Source: Pelomonas caseinilytica | GTDB taxonomy: Bacteria > Pseudomonadota > Gammaproteobacteria > Burkholderiales > Burkholderiaceae_C | Assembly: GCF_021353235.1 (NCBI RefSeq) | Contig: NZ_JAJTWT010000003.1 | Coordinates: 310,001 to 374,000, forward strand | Reading direction: 5' to 3' | Length of the DNA: 64,000 bases | Shown: positions 24,951 through 32,730 of the stretch, piece by piece | How positions within the stretch are numbered: the first letter of the stretch is position 1 | How the letters are laid out: the number at the start of each line of letters is the position of its first letter | Program-made: the position numbers and the translations under genes | The notes under the pieces: model-generated | What the model was told of the DNA's origin: nothing | Database searches by the model: none | Seen by the model: only the letters and a program-made list of their open reading frames with translations

Positions 24951-25018
24951 TATAACTCTGGTGCCACGGCGCCCGCGGCAGGGGCATCGCGCACGCCGGC
25001 TGTGCGCGGTGCACCAGA
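24951..25018 (+). promoter_or_regulatory. Possible promoter and structured leader of the ATP-grasp gene
   Basis: TATAACT at 24951-24957 is an unusually AT-rich -10-like box for this genome. Right after it TCTGGTGC (24957-24964) pairs with GCACCAGA (25011-25018), enclosing an inner hairpin GCGCAC/GTGCGC. A ribosome site CAGGAGGA precedes ATG 25075. No good -35 box is seen. Confidence 0.35.
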
Positions 25019-25074
25019 AGCCGCCGCGTCCATCCGGGCGCGGAATTTGCGTCGTCGAGGCAGGAGGAGCATCG

Positions 25075-26508
25075 ATGCAGACCGCCTTTGACGAAATGAA
25101 CGCCGCGGGTGCCGCCACCCGCGCCCACTACGAGGCCTACGCCCGCTGGCTGGCCGACCAGCCCGAGTCGCTGATGCGCGAGCGGCGCGAGCAGGCGGAA
25201 CTGATCTTCCGCCGCGTGGGCATCACCTTCGCCGTCTACGGCGACAAGGACTCGGGCGAGGGCACGGAGCGCCTCATCCCCTTCGACCTCATCCCGCGCG
25301 TCATCCCCGCCGGCGAGTGGACGACGATGCAGGCGGGCCTGGCCCAGCGCGTGACGGCGCTCAACCGCTTCATCCACGACGTCTACCACGGCCAGGAGAT
25401 CCTGCGGGCCGGCATCGTGCCCGCCGACGAGATCCTCAACAACGCGCAGTTCCGCAAGGAGATGATGGGCGTGGACGTGCCGGGCAACGTCTACAGCCAT
25501 ATCGCCGGCGTCGACATCGTGCGCGCCGGCAATGCCGATGGCTCGGGCGACTACTACGTGCTGGAGGACAACCTGCGCGTGCCCTCGGGCGTGAGCTACA
25601 TGCTCGAGAACCGCAAGATGATGATGCGGCTCTTCCCCGAGCTCTTCGTCAGCCACCGCATCGCGCCGGTGGCCCACTACCCCGACCTGCTGCTGGACAC
25701 GCTGCGCAGCGTCGCGCCCTCGGGCGTGTCCGACCCCACCGTGGTGGTGATGACGCCGGGCATGTACAACTCCGCCTACTTCGAGCATGCCTTCCTCGCC
25801 CAGCAGATGGGCGTGGAGCTGGTCGAGGGCCAGGACCTCTTCGTCGACGGCGGCTTCGTCTACATGCGCACCACGCGGGGCCCGCGGCGCGTGGACGTCA
25901 TCTACCGCCGCATCGACGACGACTTCCTCGACCCCCAGGTCTTCCGCGCCGACTCCCAGCTCGGCTGCGCCGGCCTCGTCAACGCCTACAAGGCCGGCAA
26001 GGTGACCTTGTGCAACGCCATCGGCACGGGCATTGCGGACGACAAGTCCATCTACCCCTACGTGCCCAAGATGGTGGAGTTCTACCTCGGCGAAAAGCCC
26101 ATCCTGCAGAACGTGCCCACCTACGTCTGCCGCGAGAAGGACGACCTGGCCTACACGCTGGCCCACCTGCCCGAGCTGGTCGTCAAGGAAGTGCACGGCG
26201 CGGGCGGCTACGGCATGCTGGTGGGCCCCGCCGCCAGCCGCGAGGAGATCGAGGCCTTCCGCGCCCGGCTGATCGCCCACCCCGGCAACTACATCGCGCA
26301 GCCCACGCTGTCGCTGTCCACCTGCCCGACCTTCGTTGAGAGCGGCGTGGCGCCCCGTCACATCGATCTGCGACCCTTCGTGTTGAGCGGGTCGAGCGTG
26401 CGCATGGTGCCCGGCGGGCTGACGCGGGTGGCCTTGAAGGAGGGCTCGCTCGTGGTGAACAGCAGCCAGGGCGGCGGGACCAAGGACACCTGGGTTCTGG
26501 AAGATTGA
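25075..26508 (+). CDS. Circularly permuted ATP-grasp peptide ligase
   Basis: The 477-residue protein belongs to the circularly permuted ATP-grasp family (DUF404/DUF407, COG2308). Motifs include YVLEDNLRVPSGVSYMLENR, MTPGMYNSAYFEH, VKEVHGAGGYGMLVGP (ATP-binding loop) and LDLRPFVLSG. Such enzymes are predicted carboxylate-amine ligases. It starts at ATG 25075, with GGAGG seven bases upstream. An alpha-E gene and two transglutaminase genes follow, the arrangement proposed by comparative genomics (Iyer, Aravind and colleagues, 2009) to form a peptide-tagging or peptide-synthesis pathway. Its substrate is not known. Confidence 0.9.
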   Translation: MQTAFDEMNAAGAATRAHYEAYARWLADQPESLMRERREQAELIFRRVGITFAVYGDKDSGEGTERLIPFDLIPRVIPAGEWTTMQAGLAQRVTALNRFIHDVYHGQEILRAGIVPADEILNNAQFRKEMMGVDVPGNVYSHIAGVDIVRAGNADGSGDYYVLEDNLRVPSGVSYMLENRKMMMRLFPELFVSHRIAPVAHYPDLLLDTLRSVAPSGVSDPTVVVMTPGMYNSAYFEHAFLAQQMGVELVEGQDLFVDGGFVYMRTTRGPRRVDVIYRRIDDDFLDPQVFRADSQLGCAGLVNAYKAGKVTLCNAIGTGIADDKSIYPYVPKMVEFYLGEKPILQNVPTYVCREKDDLAYTLAHLPELVVKEVHGAGGYGMLVGPAASREEIEAFRARLIAHPGNYIAQPTLSLSTCPTFVESGVAPRHIDLRPFVLSGSSVRMVPGGLTRVALKEGSLVVNSSQGGGTKDTWVLED

Positions 26509-26521
26509 GGGAGACGACAAG

Positions 26522-26680
26522 ATGCTTTCAAGGACCGCAGACCATCTCTTTGGGCTGAGCCGCTATATCGAGCGGGCGGGTCAAGCGCGAAGCGCTTGTG
26601 GCGAAGCCAAAACACAGCGGCGCGCGTCAGCGCGCACGGGGTTTTCGGCCAACGAACGGGAGTCGAAGCATGCTGTCTAG
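26522..26680 (+). pseudogene. Degenerate 5' copy of the alpha-E gene forming an overlapping leader ORF
   Basis: ATG 26522, with a better ribosome site (GGGAGACGAC) than the true alpha-E start, reads MLSRTADHLFGLSRYIER before losing homology. The authentic gene 148 bases further reads MLSRTADHLFWLSRYIER. The first ~55 bases of the two differ at about eight positions, nearly all synonymous except W to G. The rest is unrelated, repeat-like DNA (GCGCGCGTCAGCGCGC hairpin). The frame ends at TAG 26678-26680, eleven bases past the start of the real ATG, so ribosomes leaving it could re-start there. Confidence 0.75.
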
Positions 26681-27614
26681 GACTGCTGACCATCTGTTTT
26701 GGCTGAGCCGCTACATCGAGCGGGCCGAAAACACCGCCCGGATGCTGGACATCGCCTACCAGACCTCGCTGCAGCCGCAGTCCGCCGACCAGTCCGAGCA
26801 GACCTGGCGCAGCCTCGTCTCCATCTCCGAACTCAACGGCCTGTACGGCGGCAAGTATTCGGCGATCAACGGCCGCAACGTCATGGAGTTCATGGTGGCC
26901 GACGAGGGCAACCTCTCGTCCATCTTCAACTGCCTGCGGGCGGCCCGCGAGAACGCGCGGGCCGTGCGCGGCGCGCTGACCACCGAAGTCTGGGAGACGA
27001 TGAACCAGACCTGGCTGGAGTTCCGTCGCCTGCTGCGCGAAGGCGCGCTGACGCGCGACCCGTCGCAGCTCTTCGAGTGGGTCAAGTACCGCAGCCATCT
27101 GTCCCGCGGCGTGACGGTGGGCACCATGCTGCAGGACGAGGCCTTCCACTTCATCCGCATCGGCTCCTTCCTGGAGCGCGCCGACAACACCGCGCGGCTG
27201 CTGGATGTGAAGTTCTATCGCCAGGAGCAGTCCCAGGGCGAGCACGACGCGGCCCGCGACTTCTACTACTGGTCGGCGGTGCTGCGCTCGGTCTCGGGGT
27301 TCGAGATCTATCGCAAGGTCTACAGCAACGTCATCCAGCCCGACAAGGTGGCCGAGCTGCTGATCCTGCGGCCCGACATGCCGCGGTCCCTCTCGCATTG
27401 CGTGACGCGCATGCAGGCCAACCTCAAGCGCGTGGCCAATGCGCAGTCGGGCGAAACGCTGCGGCGCGTGGGGCGGCTGGAGGCGGAGCTCGCCTTCGGA
27501 CGCATCGACGAGATCCTGGCGGACGGGCTGCATCCCTTCCTGGACGGGTTCCTGGCGGAGGTCGCGGAGCTGGGGGTGAGGATCAGCGAAGACTTTCTGG
27601 TGCCGTCGGCTTGA
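26670..27614 (+). CDS. Alpha-E domain protein (COG2307)
   Basis: The 314-residue all-helical protein is of the alpha-E family that accompanies circularly permuted ATP-grasp ligases. The N-terminal motif MLSRTADHLFWLSRYIERAENTAR and the internal repeat FHFIRIGSFLERADNTARLL are typical. The family's biochemical role is unknown; it may bind the ligase or its carrier peptide. The gene follows the ATP-grasp gene after 161 bp containing a degenerate copy of its own 5' end. A second alpha-E domain is fused to the ATP-grasp protein at 32731-35460. Confidence 0.9.
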   Translation: MLSRTADHLFWLSRYIERAENTARMLDIAYQTSLQPQSADQSEQTWRSLVSISELNGLYGGKYSAINGRNVMEFMVADEGNLSSIFNCLRAARENARAVRGALTTEVWETMNQTWLEFRRLLREGALTRDPSQLFEWVKYRSHLSRGVTVGTMLQDEAFHFIRIGSFLERADNTARLLDVKFYRQEQSQGEHDAARDFYYWSAVLRSVSGFEIYRKVYSNVIQPDKVAELLILRPDMPRSLSHCVTRMQANLKRVANAQSGETLRRVGRLEAELAFGRIDEILADGLHPFLDGFLAEVAELGVRISEDFLVPSA

Positions 27615-27639
27615 CGGCACTGGGGTGTGGGGATGCTTT

Positions 27640-28250
27640 TGCTGCGAGCCTTTGTGTTCGGTGCACCGTGCCGGGAGTTCGCCCCGGCGGGCGACCTACT
27701 TTTTGTGTCGACAAAAAGTAGGCAAAAAACGACCCCCGGCCGCACCGCCCTCCGCTTCGCTGCGGGTCCCCTGCGCTGCTCAGACCTTGAGGGCCCGCGC
27801 AAAACTCCCTTCGCTACGCTCCGGTCAAACAATTGCGCGGAGTCAGAAGTTGAAGTGCGCTTCGCGCACGCCCTCAAGGCCTTGCGCTGCTCGGCGGTGC
27901 TCAAGGGGGGAAGACGAGATACGTCAAACGCCCGGCCTCCGCGATTGGCAACCCGGCTGTTCGGCTGTTGGGGTTCGGCTGTTCGCGGCTCTCCCCTTCT
28001 AAACCGCCGAGAAGCGCAGAAGCCCGGGGGGCGCGCGCAGCGCGCTTCAACATCTGACTTCGCGCCCCTTTGTCTGAGCGTAGTGAGCGAAGCGAACGAA
28101 GCGAGTTGGGCGCGCCCCCGGGCTTCGAGCATCGCAGGGAACCCCGAAGCGAAGCGCAGGGGCGGTTTTGCAGGGGCGACTTTTTGCCTACTTTTTGGTC
28201 GCCCAAAAAGTAGGTCGCCCGCCGGGGCGAACTCCCGGCACGGGCCTCGC
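27640..28250. repeat. Long hairpin-flanked extragenic element (CTACTTTTTG type)
   Basis: The 692 bp between the alpha-E and transglutaminase/DUF2126 genes holds no credible gene. It is bounded by CTACTTTTTGT-GTCG-ACAAAAAGTAG (27696-27721) and CCTACTTTTTGG-TCGC-CCAAAAAGTAGG (28187-28214), with flanking inverted arms CCGGGAGTTCGCCCCGGCGG and its complement. Inside are many short inverted repeats. It has the same plan as the elements at 10.9 and 36.4 kb with a different hairpin sequence. Open frames inside (..ATYFLCRQKVGKK..) recur as spurious ORFs. Confidence 0.82.
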
Positions 28251-28306
28251 TACGAACACCCACCAACGACCAAACAGCCCGCAGCCCGCGCGGCGGAGCA
28301 ACGCAC

Positions 28307-31300
28307 ATGAGCATCCACGTCGCCCTCAAGCACGTCACCCGCTACAAGTACGACCGCCCGGTCAGCCTCGGCCCCCAGGTCGTGCGCCTGCGCCCCGCGC
28401 CGCACTGCCGCACCCCCGTGCTGAGCTACTCCCTGCGCATCGAGCCCGCCAAGCACTTCATCAACTGGCAGCAGGACCCCTTCGCCAACTACCTGGCGCG
28501 GCTGGTCTTCCCCGAGAAGACGACCGAATTCACCGTCACCGTCGATCTCGTCGCCGAGATGGCGGTCTACAACCCCTTCGACTTCTTCCTCGAGCCCCAC
28601 GCCCAGACCTTTCCCTTCGAGTACGACGAGGCCCAGAAGATCGAGCTGGCGCCCTACCTGCAGGCCGAGCCGCCCACGCCGCTGCTGGCGGCCTATCTCG
28701 CCGGCATCCCGCGCGCCGAGCGGCCGACGATCGACTTCCTGGTCGAGCTGAACCAACGCGTGCAGAACAGCGTCTCCTACCTCATTCGCCTGGAGCCCGG
28801 CGTGCAGACACCCGAGGAGACCCTGGCCAAGGCCTCGGGCTCCTGCCGCGATTCCGGGTGGCTGCTGGTGGAACTGCTGCGCCATCTCGGCCTGGCGGCG
28901 CGCTTCGTCTCCGGCTACCTCATCCAGCTCAGCCCCGACGAGAAGGCCCTCGACGGCCCGAGCGGCACCGAGGTCGACTTCACCGACCTGCACGCCTGGT
29001 GCGAGGTCTACCTGCCCGGCGCCGGCTGGATCGGCCTGGACCCGACCTCCGGCCTGCTCGCCGGCGAAGGCCACATCCCGCTGGCCGCCACGCCCACGCC
29101 GGGCAGCGCCGCGCCCATCAGCGGCGCGGTGGACGAGTCCGAGGTCGAGTTCGGCCACGAGATGAGCGTCACGCGCATCTACGAGTCGCCGCGCGTCACC
29201 CGCCCCTACACCGAGGCGCAATGGGCCGAGGTGCTCAAGCTCGGCGAGCAGGTGGACCGCGACCTCGCCGACGGCGACGTGCGCCTGACCATGGGTGGCG
29301 AGCCCACCTTCGTCGCCCTGGACGACCGCGACGCTCCGGAGTGGAACACCGAGGCCCTCGGGCCGACCAAGCGTGTCTACGCCCAACAGCTGACGCACCG
29401 GTTGCGCGACGAATACGGCCAGGGTGGCTTCCTGCACTTCGGCCAGGGCAAGTGGTATCCGGGCGAGCAGCTGCCGCGCTGGGCGCTGTCCATCCACTGG
29501 CGCACCGACGGCCAGCCCTGCTGGCGCAACCCCGAGTGGTTCGCCGACGAGCGCGAGCAGCATGCCTACACCGACGAGCATGCCCGCACCTTCATGGGCG
29601 CGCTGACGCGCCGCCTGGGCCTGCCCGACCAGCACGTGCAGCCCGCCTATGAGGACACCTGGTACTACCTCTGGCGCGAGCGGCGCCTGCCGGTCAACGT
29701 CGACCCCTTCGACTCGCGCCTGGACGACGAGCTCGAGCGCACGCGCCTGCGCCGCGTCTTCGACCAGGGCCTGTCGCGCGTCGTCGGCTATGTGCTGCCC
29801 ATCCGCCACGCCGGCGAGCCCTCGCTGGCCGGCGCGCGCTGGGAGACGGGGCCCTGGTTCTTCCGCGACGAGCGGCTCTACCTCATCCCCGGCGACTCGC
29901 CCATGGGCTGGCGGCTGCCGCTGGATGCCCTGCCCTGGGTGAGCCAGGGCGACTACCCCTATCTGGTGGAGCAGGACCCCTTCGCGCCGCGCGGCCAGTT
30001 GCCGGCTGCCGCTGCGTTGCGGGCGCAAACCCGGGGCCTGGCCTCCGCCGGGTCGACGGCCGGGCTGCGTCCGTCCGGGCCATCCGGGCCGGCCGCCTCA
30101 GGCGGTGCGGCTGGCGGCGATGCCGATGCGGCCCAGCGCCCGGCGCGCTTCGAGAGCGCCCACTGGGTCACGCGCACGGCGCTGTGCGTGGAGGCGCGCG
30201 ACCCCCGGCGGGCCAACGGCCCCAAGGCCGAGGCCGTGGGCCGGGCCAGCGGCGTGCTCTACGTCTTCATGCCGCCGCTCGAGAAGCTCGACCACTACCT
30301 GGAGCTGCTGGTCGCCGTCGAGGCGGCCTGCGAGGATACCGGCTTCAAGATCGTGCTGGAGGGCTACCCGCCGCCGCGCGACTCGCGCCTGAAGCTGCTG
30401 CAGGTGACTCCCGACCCGGGCGTCATCGAGGTCAACATCCACCCGGCGCACGACTGGGGCGAACTTGTCCAGCACACGGAGTTCCTCTACGAGGCGGCAC
30501 GGCAGACGCGGCTGTCGAGCGAGAAGTTCATGATCGACGGGCGCCACAGCGGCACCGGCGGCGGCAACCACTTCGTGCTGGGCGGCGCCACGCCGGCCGA
30601 CTCGCCCTTCCTGCGCCGCCCCTCGCTGCTGGCCTCGCTGCTGGCCTACTGGCACAACCATCCCAGCCTCAGCTACCTGTTCAGCGGCCTCTTCATCGGC
30701 CCGACCAGCCAGGCGCCGCGCGTGGACGAAGCCCGCAACGACCAGCTGCGCGAGCTGGAGATCGCGCTCGGCGAGATCCACAAGGCCGAGGCCAGCCTCG
30801 GCGCGGCGATGCCGCCGTGGCTGGTGGACCGCACGCTGCGCAACGTCCTCGTCGACGTGACGGGCAACACCCACCGCAGCGAGTTCTGCATCGACAAGCT
30901 CTACTCGCCCGACTCCACGACCGGCCGGCTCGGCCTGCTGGAACTGCGCGCCTTCGAAATGCCGCCGCACGCGCGCATGAGCATCGTGCAGCAGCTGCTG
31001 CTGCGCGCCCTGGTGGCCCGCTTCTGGAAGACGCCCTACCGCAGCCATCTCGTGCGCTGGGGCACCGAGCTGCACGACCGCTGGCTGCTGCCCCACTTCG
31101 TGCGGGAGGACTTCGCCGACGTGCTGGAGGACATGGCCGCGGCCGGCTATCCGCTCGACCCCGCCTGGTTCGCGCCGCACTTCGAGTTCCGCTTCCCCAA
31201 GTACGGCGAGTTCGCCTCGCGCGGCGTGCACGTGACCCTGCGTGGCGCCCTGGAGCCCTGGCACGTGATGGGCGAGGAAGGCTCGGCCGGTGGGACGGTG

Positions 31301-31735
31301 CGTTATGTGGATGCCTCGCTGGAGCGGCTGGAGGTGCACGTGAGCGGCCTCGTCGACCCGCGCCACCGCATCACCGTCAACGGCCAGCCGCTGCCGCTGC
31401 AGCCGACCGGCCGCGTCGGCGAGTTTGTCTGCGGCGTGCGCTACCGCGCCTGGCTGCCGCCCTCGGCCCTGCACCCCACCATCGGTGTCCATGCCCCGCT
31501 GACGGTGGACCTTGTCGACACCTGGCAGCAGAAGTCCCTCGGCGGCTGCCGCTACTTCGTCGCCCACCCGGGCGGGCGCAACTATGCGACGCTGCCCGTC
31601 AACGCCTACGAGGCCGAGAGCCGCCGCCTGGCGCGCTTCACCGCCCACGGCCACACGCCGGGCCAGGTCGAGGTGGGCGAACCGCGGCGCAGCCTGGAGT
31701 TCCCGTTCACGCTGGATCTGCGCAAGGCGGGCTGA
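28307..31735 (+). CDS. Transglutaminase-like domain fused to DUF2126 (predicted permuted GS-like ligase)
   Basis: The 1142-residue protein has an N-terminal transglutaminase-like cysteine peptidase (1-290) with the triad C180 (GSCRDSGW), H229 (DLHAW) and D245 (LDPTSG). Residues about 320-1140 are DUF2126 (COG4196), with MGGEPTFV, RHSGTGGGNHFVLGG and LLELRAFEMPPHARMS. This region was proposed to be a circularly permuted glutamine-synthetase-like amide ligase. A low-complexity linker near 570-600 is unusually Gly/Pro-rich. Together with the ATP-grasp proteins it would form and trim peptide bonds. Starting at ATG 28307 it is the first gene after the long repeat, so it may have its own promoter. 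Confidence 0.9.
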   Translation: MSIHVALKHVTRYKYDRPVSLGPQVVRLRPAPHCRTPVLSYSLRIEPAKHFINWQQDPFANYLARLVFPEKTTEFTVTVDLVAEMAVYNPFDFFLEPHAQTFPFEYDEAQKIELAPYLQAEPPTPLLAAYLAGIPRAERPTIDFLVELNQRVQNSVSYLIRLEPGVQTPEETLAKASGSCRDSGWLLVELLRHLGLAARFVSGYLIQLSPDEKALDGPSGTEVDFTDLHAWCEVYLPGAGWIGLDPTSGLLAGEGHIPLAATPTPGSAAPISGAVDESEVEFGHEMSVTRIYESPRVTRPYTEAQWAEVLKLGEQVDRDLADGDVRLTMGGEPTFVALDDRDAPEWNTEALGPTKRVYAQQLTHRLRDEYGQGGFLHFGQGKWYPGEQLPRWALSIHWRTDGQPCWRNPEWFADEREQHAYTDEHARTFMGALTRRLGLPDQHVQPAYEDTWYYLWRERRLPVNVDPFDSRLDDELERTRLRRVFDQGLSRVVGYVLPIRHAGEPSLAGARWETGPWFFRDERLYLIPGDSPMGWRLPLDALPWVSQGDYPYLVEQDPFAPRGQLPAAAALRAQTRGLASAGSTAGLRPSGPSGPAASGGAAGGDADAAQRPARFESAHWVTRTALCVEARDPRRANGPKAEAVGRASGVLYVFMPPLEKLDHYLELLVAVEAACEDTGFKIVLEGYPPPRDSRLKLLQVTPDPGVIEVNIHPAHDWGELVQHTEFLYEAARQTRLSSEKFMIDGRHSGTGGGNHFVLGGATPADSPFLRRPSLLASLLAYWHNHPSLSYLFSGLFIGPTSQAPRVDEARNDQLRELEIALGEIHKAEASLGAAMPPWLVDRTLRNVLVDVTGNTHRSEFCIDKLYSPDSTTGRLGLLELRAFEMPPHARMSIVQQLLLRALVARFWKTPYRSHLVRWGTELHDRWLLPHFVREDFADVLEDMAAAGYPLDPAWFAPHFEFRFPKYGEFASRGVHVTLRGALEPWHVMGEEGSAGGTVRYVDASLERLEVHVSGLVDPRHRITVNGQPLPLQPTGRVGEFVCGVRYRAWLPPSALHPTIGVHAPLTVDLVDTWQQKSLGGCRYFVAHPGGRNYATLPVNAYEAESRRLARFTAHGHTPGQVEVGEPRRSLEFPFTLDLRKAG

Positions 31736-31758
31736 TCGCGCACGAGACTGACCCGCCC

Positions 31759-32622
31759 ATGCGCATCGAAATCCAGCCCGGCATCCGCCTCTTCGTCGAC
31801 ATCGAAGGCCTGGGCCACGTGCCCGATGGCCCCGTGCTGCGGCACAAGCCCACCCTCGTCCTCATCCACGGCGGCCCGGGCTTCGACCATACGGGCTTTC
31901 GGCCCTTCTTCAGCCGCTTCGCCGATCTCTGCCAGGTCGTCTATTTCGACCTGCGCGGCCATGGCCGCAGCGACCCGCGGCCGGCCGAGGAGTGGGTGCT
32001 GGACGTCTTCGCCGACGACGTCGTGCGCCTGTGCGACGCGCTGGGCATCGCCAAGCCCATCGTGCTGGGCCAGAGCTTCGGCGGCTTCGTCGCCCAGCGC
32101 TACCTGGCGCGGCATCCGGCGCATCCGGCCAAGGTGGTGCTGTCCAGCACCTCCCACCATTTCGGCCTGGAGCGCAAGGTCGAGCGTTTCGGCGCCCTGG
32201 GCGGCCCGGTGGCGGCGCAGGCGGCGCGCGAGTTCTGGGAGCACCCCGGCCCGCAGACCTGGGCCGCCTACGAGCAGCATTGCCGCCACCTCTACAACAC
32301 CCGGCCGAAGAATCCTGACGCCGCCGGCTGGATGATCTTCAAGCCCGAGATCCTGTTCGCCCACACCCGCGGCGAGCTGCGCGGCATGGACCTGCGGCCC
32401 GGCCTCGCCGGCGTGCAATGCCCGGTGCTGGTGATGGCCGGCGAGGACGACCCCGTCACGCCGCCGCAGGATGCCGAGGAGATCGTCGCGGCCCTGCCGG
32501 CGCGGTGCGTGCAGTTCGAGCGCTTTGCCGGCGTGGGCCATGGCGCCTGGCGGGACGACCCGCAGGCGGCCGAGCGCGTGCTGCGCGCCTTCCTGGCCCC
32601 GTCGCAGCCGGCGGCCACCTGA
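31759..32622 (+). CDS. Alpha/beta hydrolase (proline iminopeptidase-like)
   Basis: The 287-residue cytoplasmic hydrolase has the oxyanion sequence HGGPGFDH, nucleophile elbow GQSFGG, an acidic residue in GEDDPV and catalytic histidine in GVGHGAW. Proline iminopeptidases and related aminoacyl hydrolases fit best. It lies 23 bp after the transglutaminase/DUF2126 gene inside the peptide-ligase locus, in the place where an NTN-hydrolase peptidase is described in similar loci, so it may process the peptide product. That link is inference. Confidence 0.85.
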   Translation: MRIEIQPGIRLFVDIEGLGHVPDGPVLRHKPTLVLIHGGPGFDHTGFRPFFSRFADLCQVVYFDLRGHGRSDPRPAEEWVLDVFADDVVRLCDALGIAKPIVLGQSFGGFVAQRYLARHPAHPAKVVLSSTSHHFGLERKVERFGALGGPVAAQAAREFWEHPGPQTWAAYEQHCRHLYNTRPKNPDAAGWMIFKPEILFAHTRGELRGMDLRPGLAGVQCPVLVMAGEDDPVTPPQDAEEIVAALPARCVQFERFAGVGHGAWRDDPQAAERVLRAFLAPSQPAAT

Positions 32623-32730
32623 GCGGCTCCCCTGAGCGCTCTTTCACGGTCGGCCGCGGCGGGTGGCGGTGCGCCGCCCGGGGCGGCGCAGACATTGCTT
32701 GACAATGCCTTTCCACCCCAACCCCCAGCC

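Noticed and set aside
27615-28306. Open frames in the gap after alpha-E (ATYFLCRQKVGKK type)
   Set aside because: Same reason: both strands are open through inverted repeats, with no ribosome sites or conserved domain.
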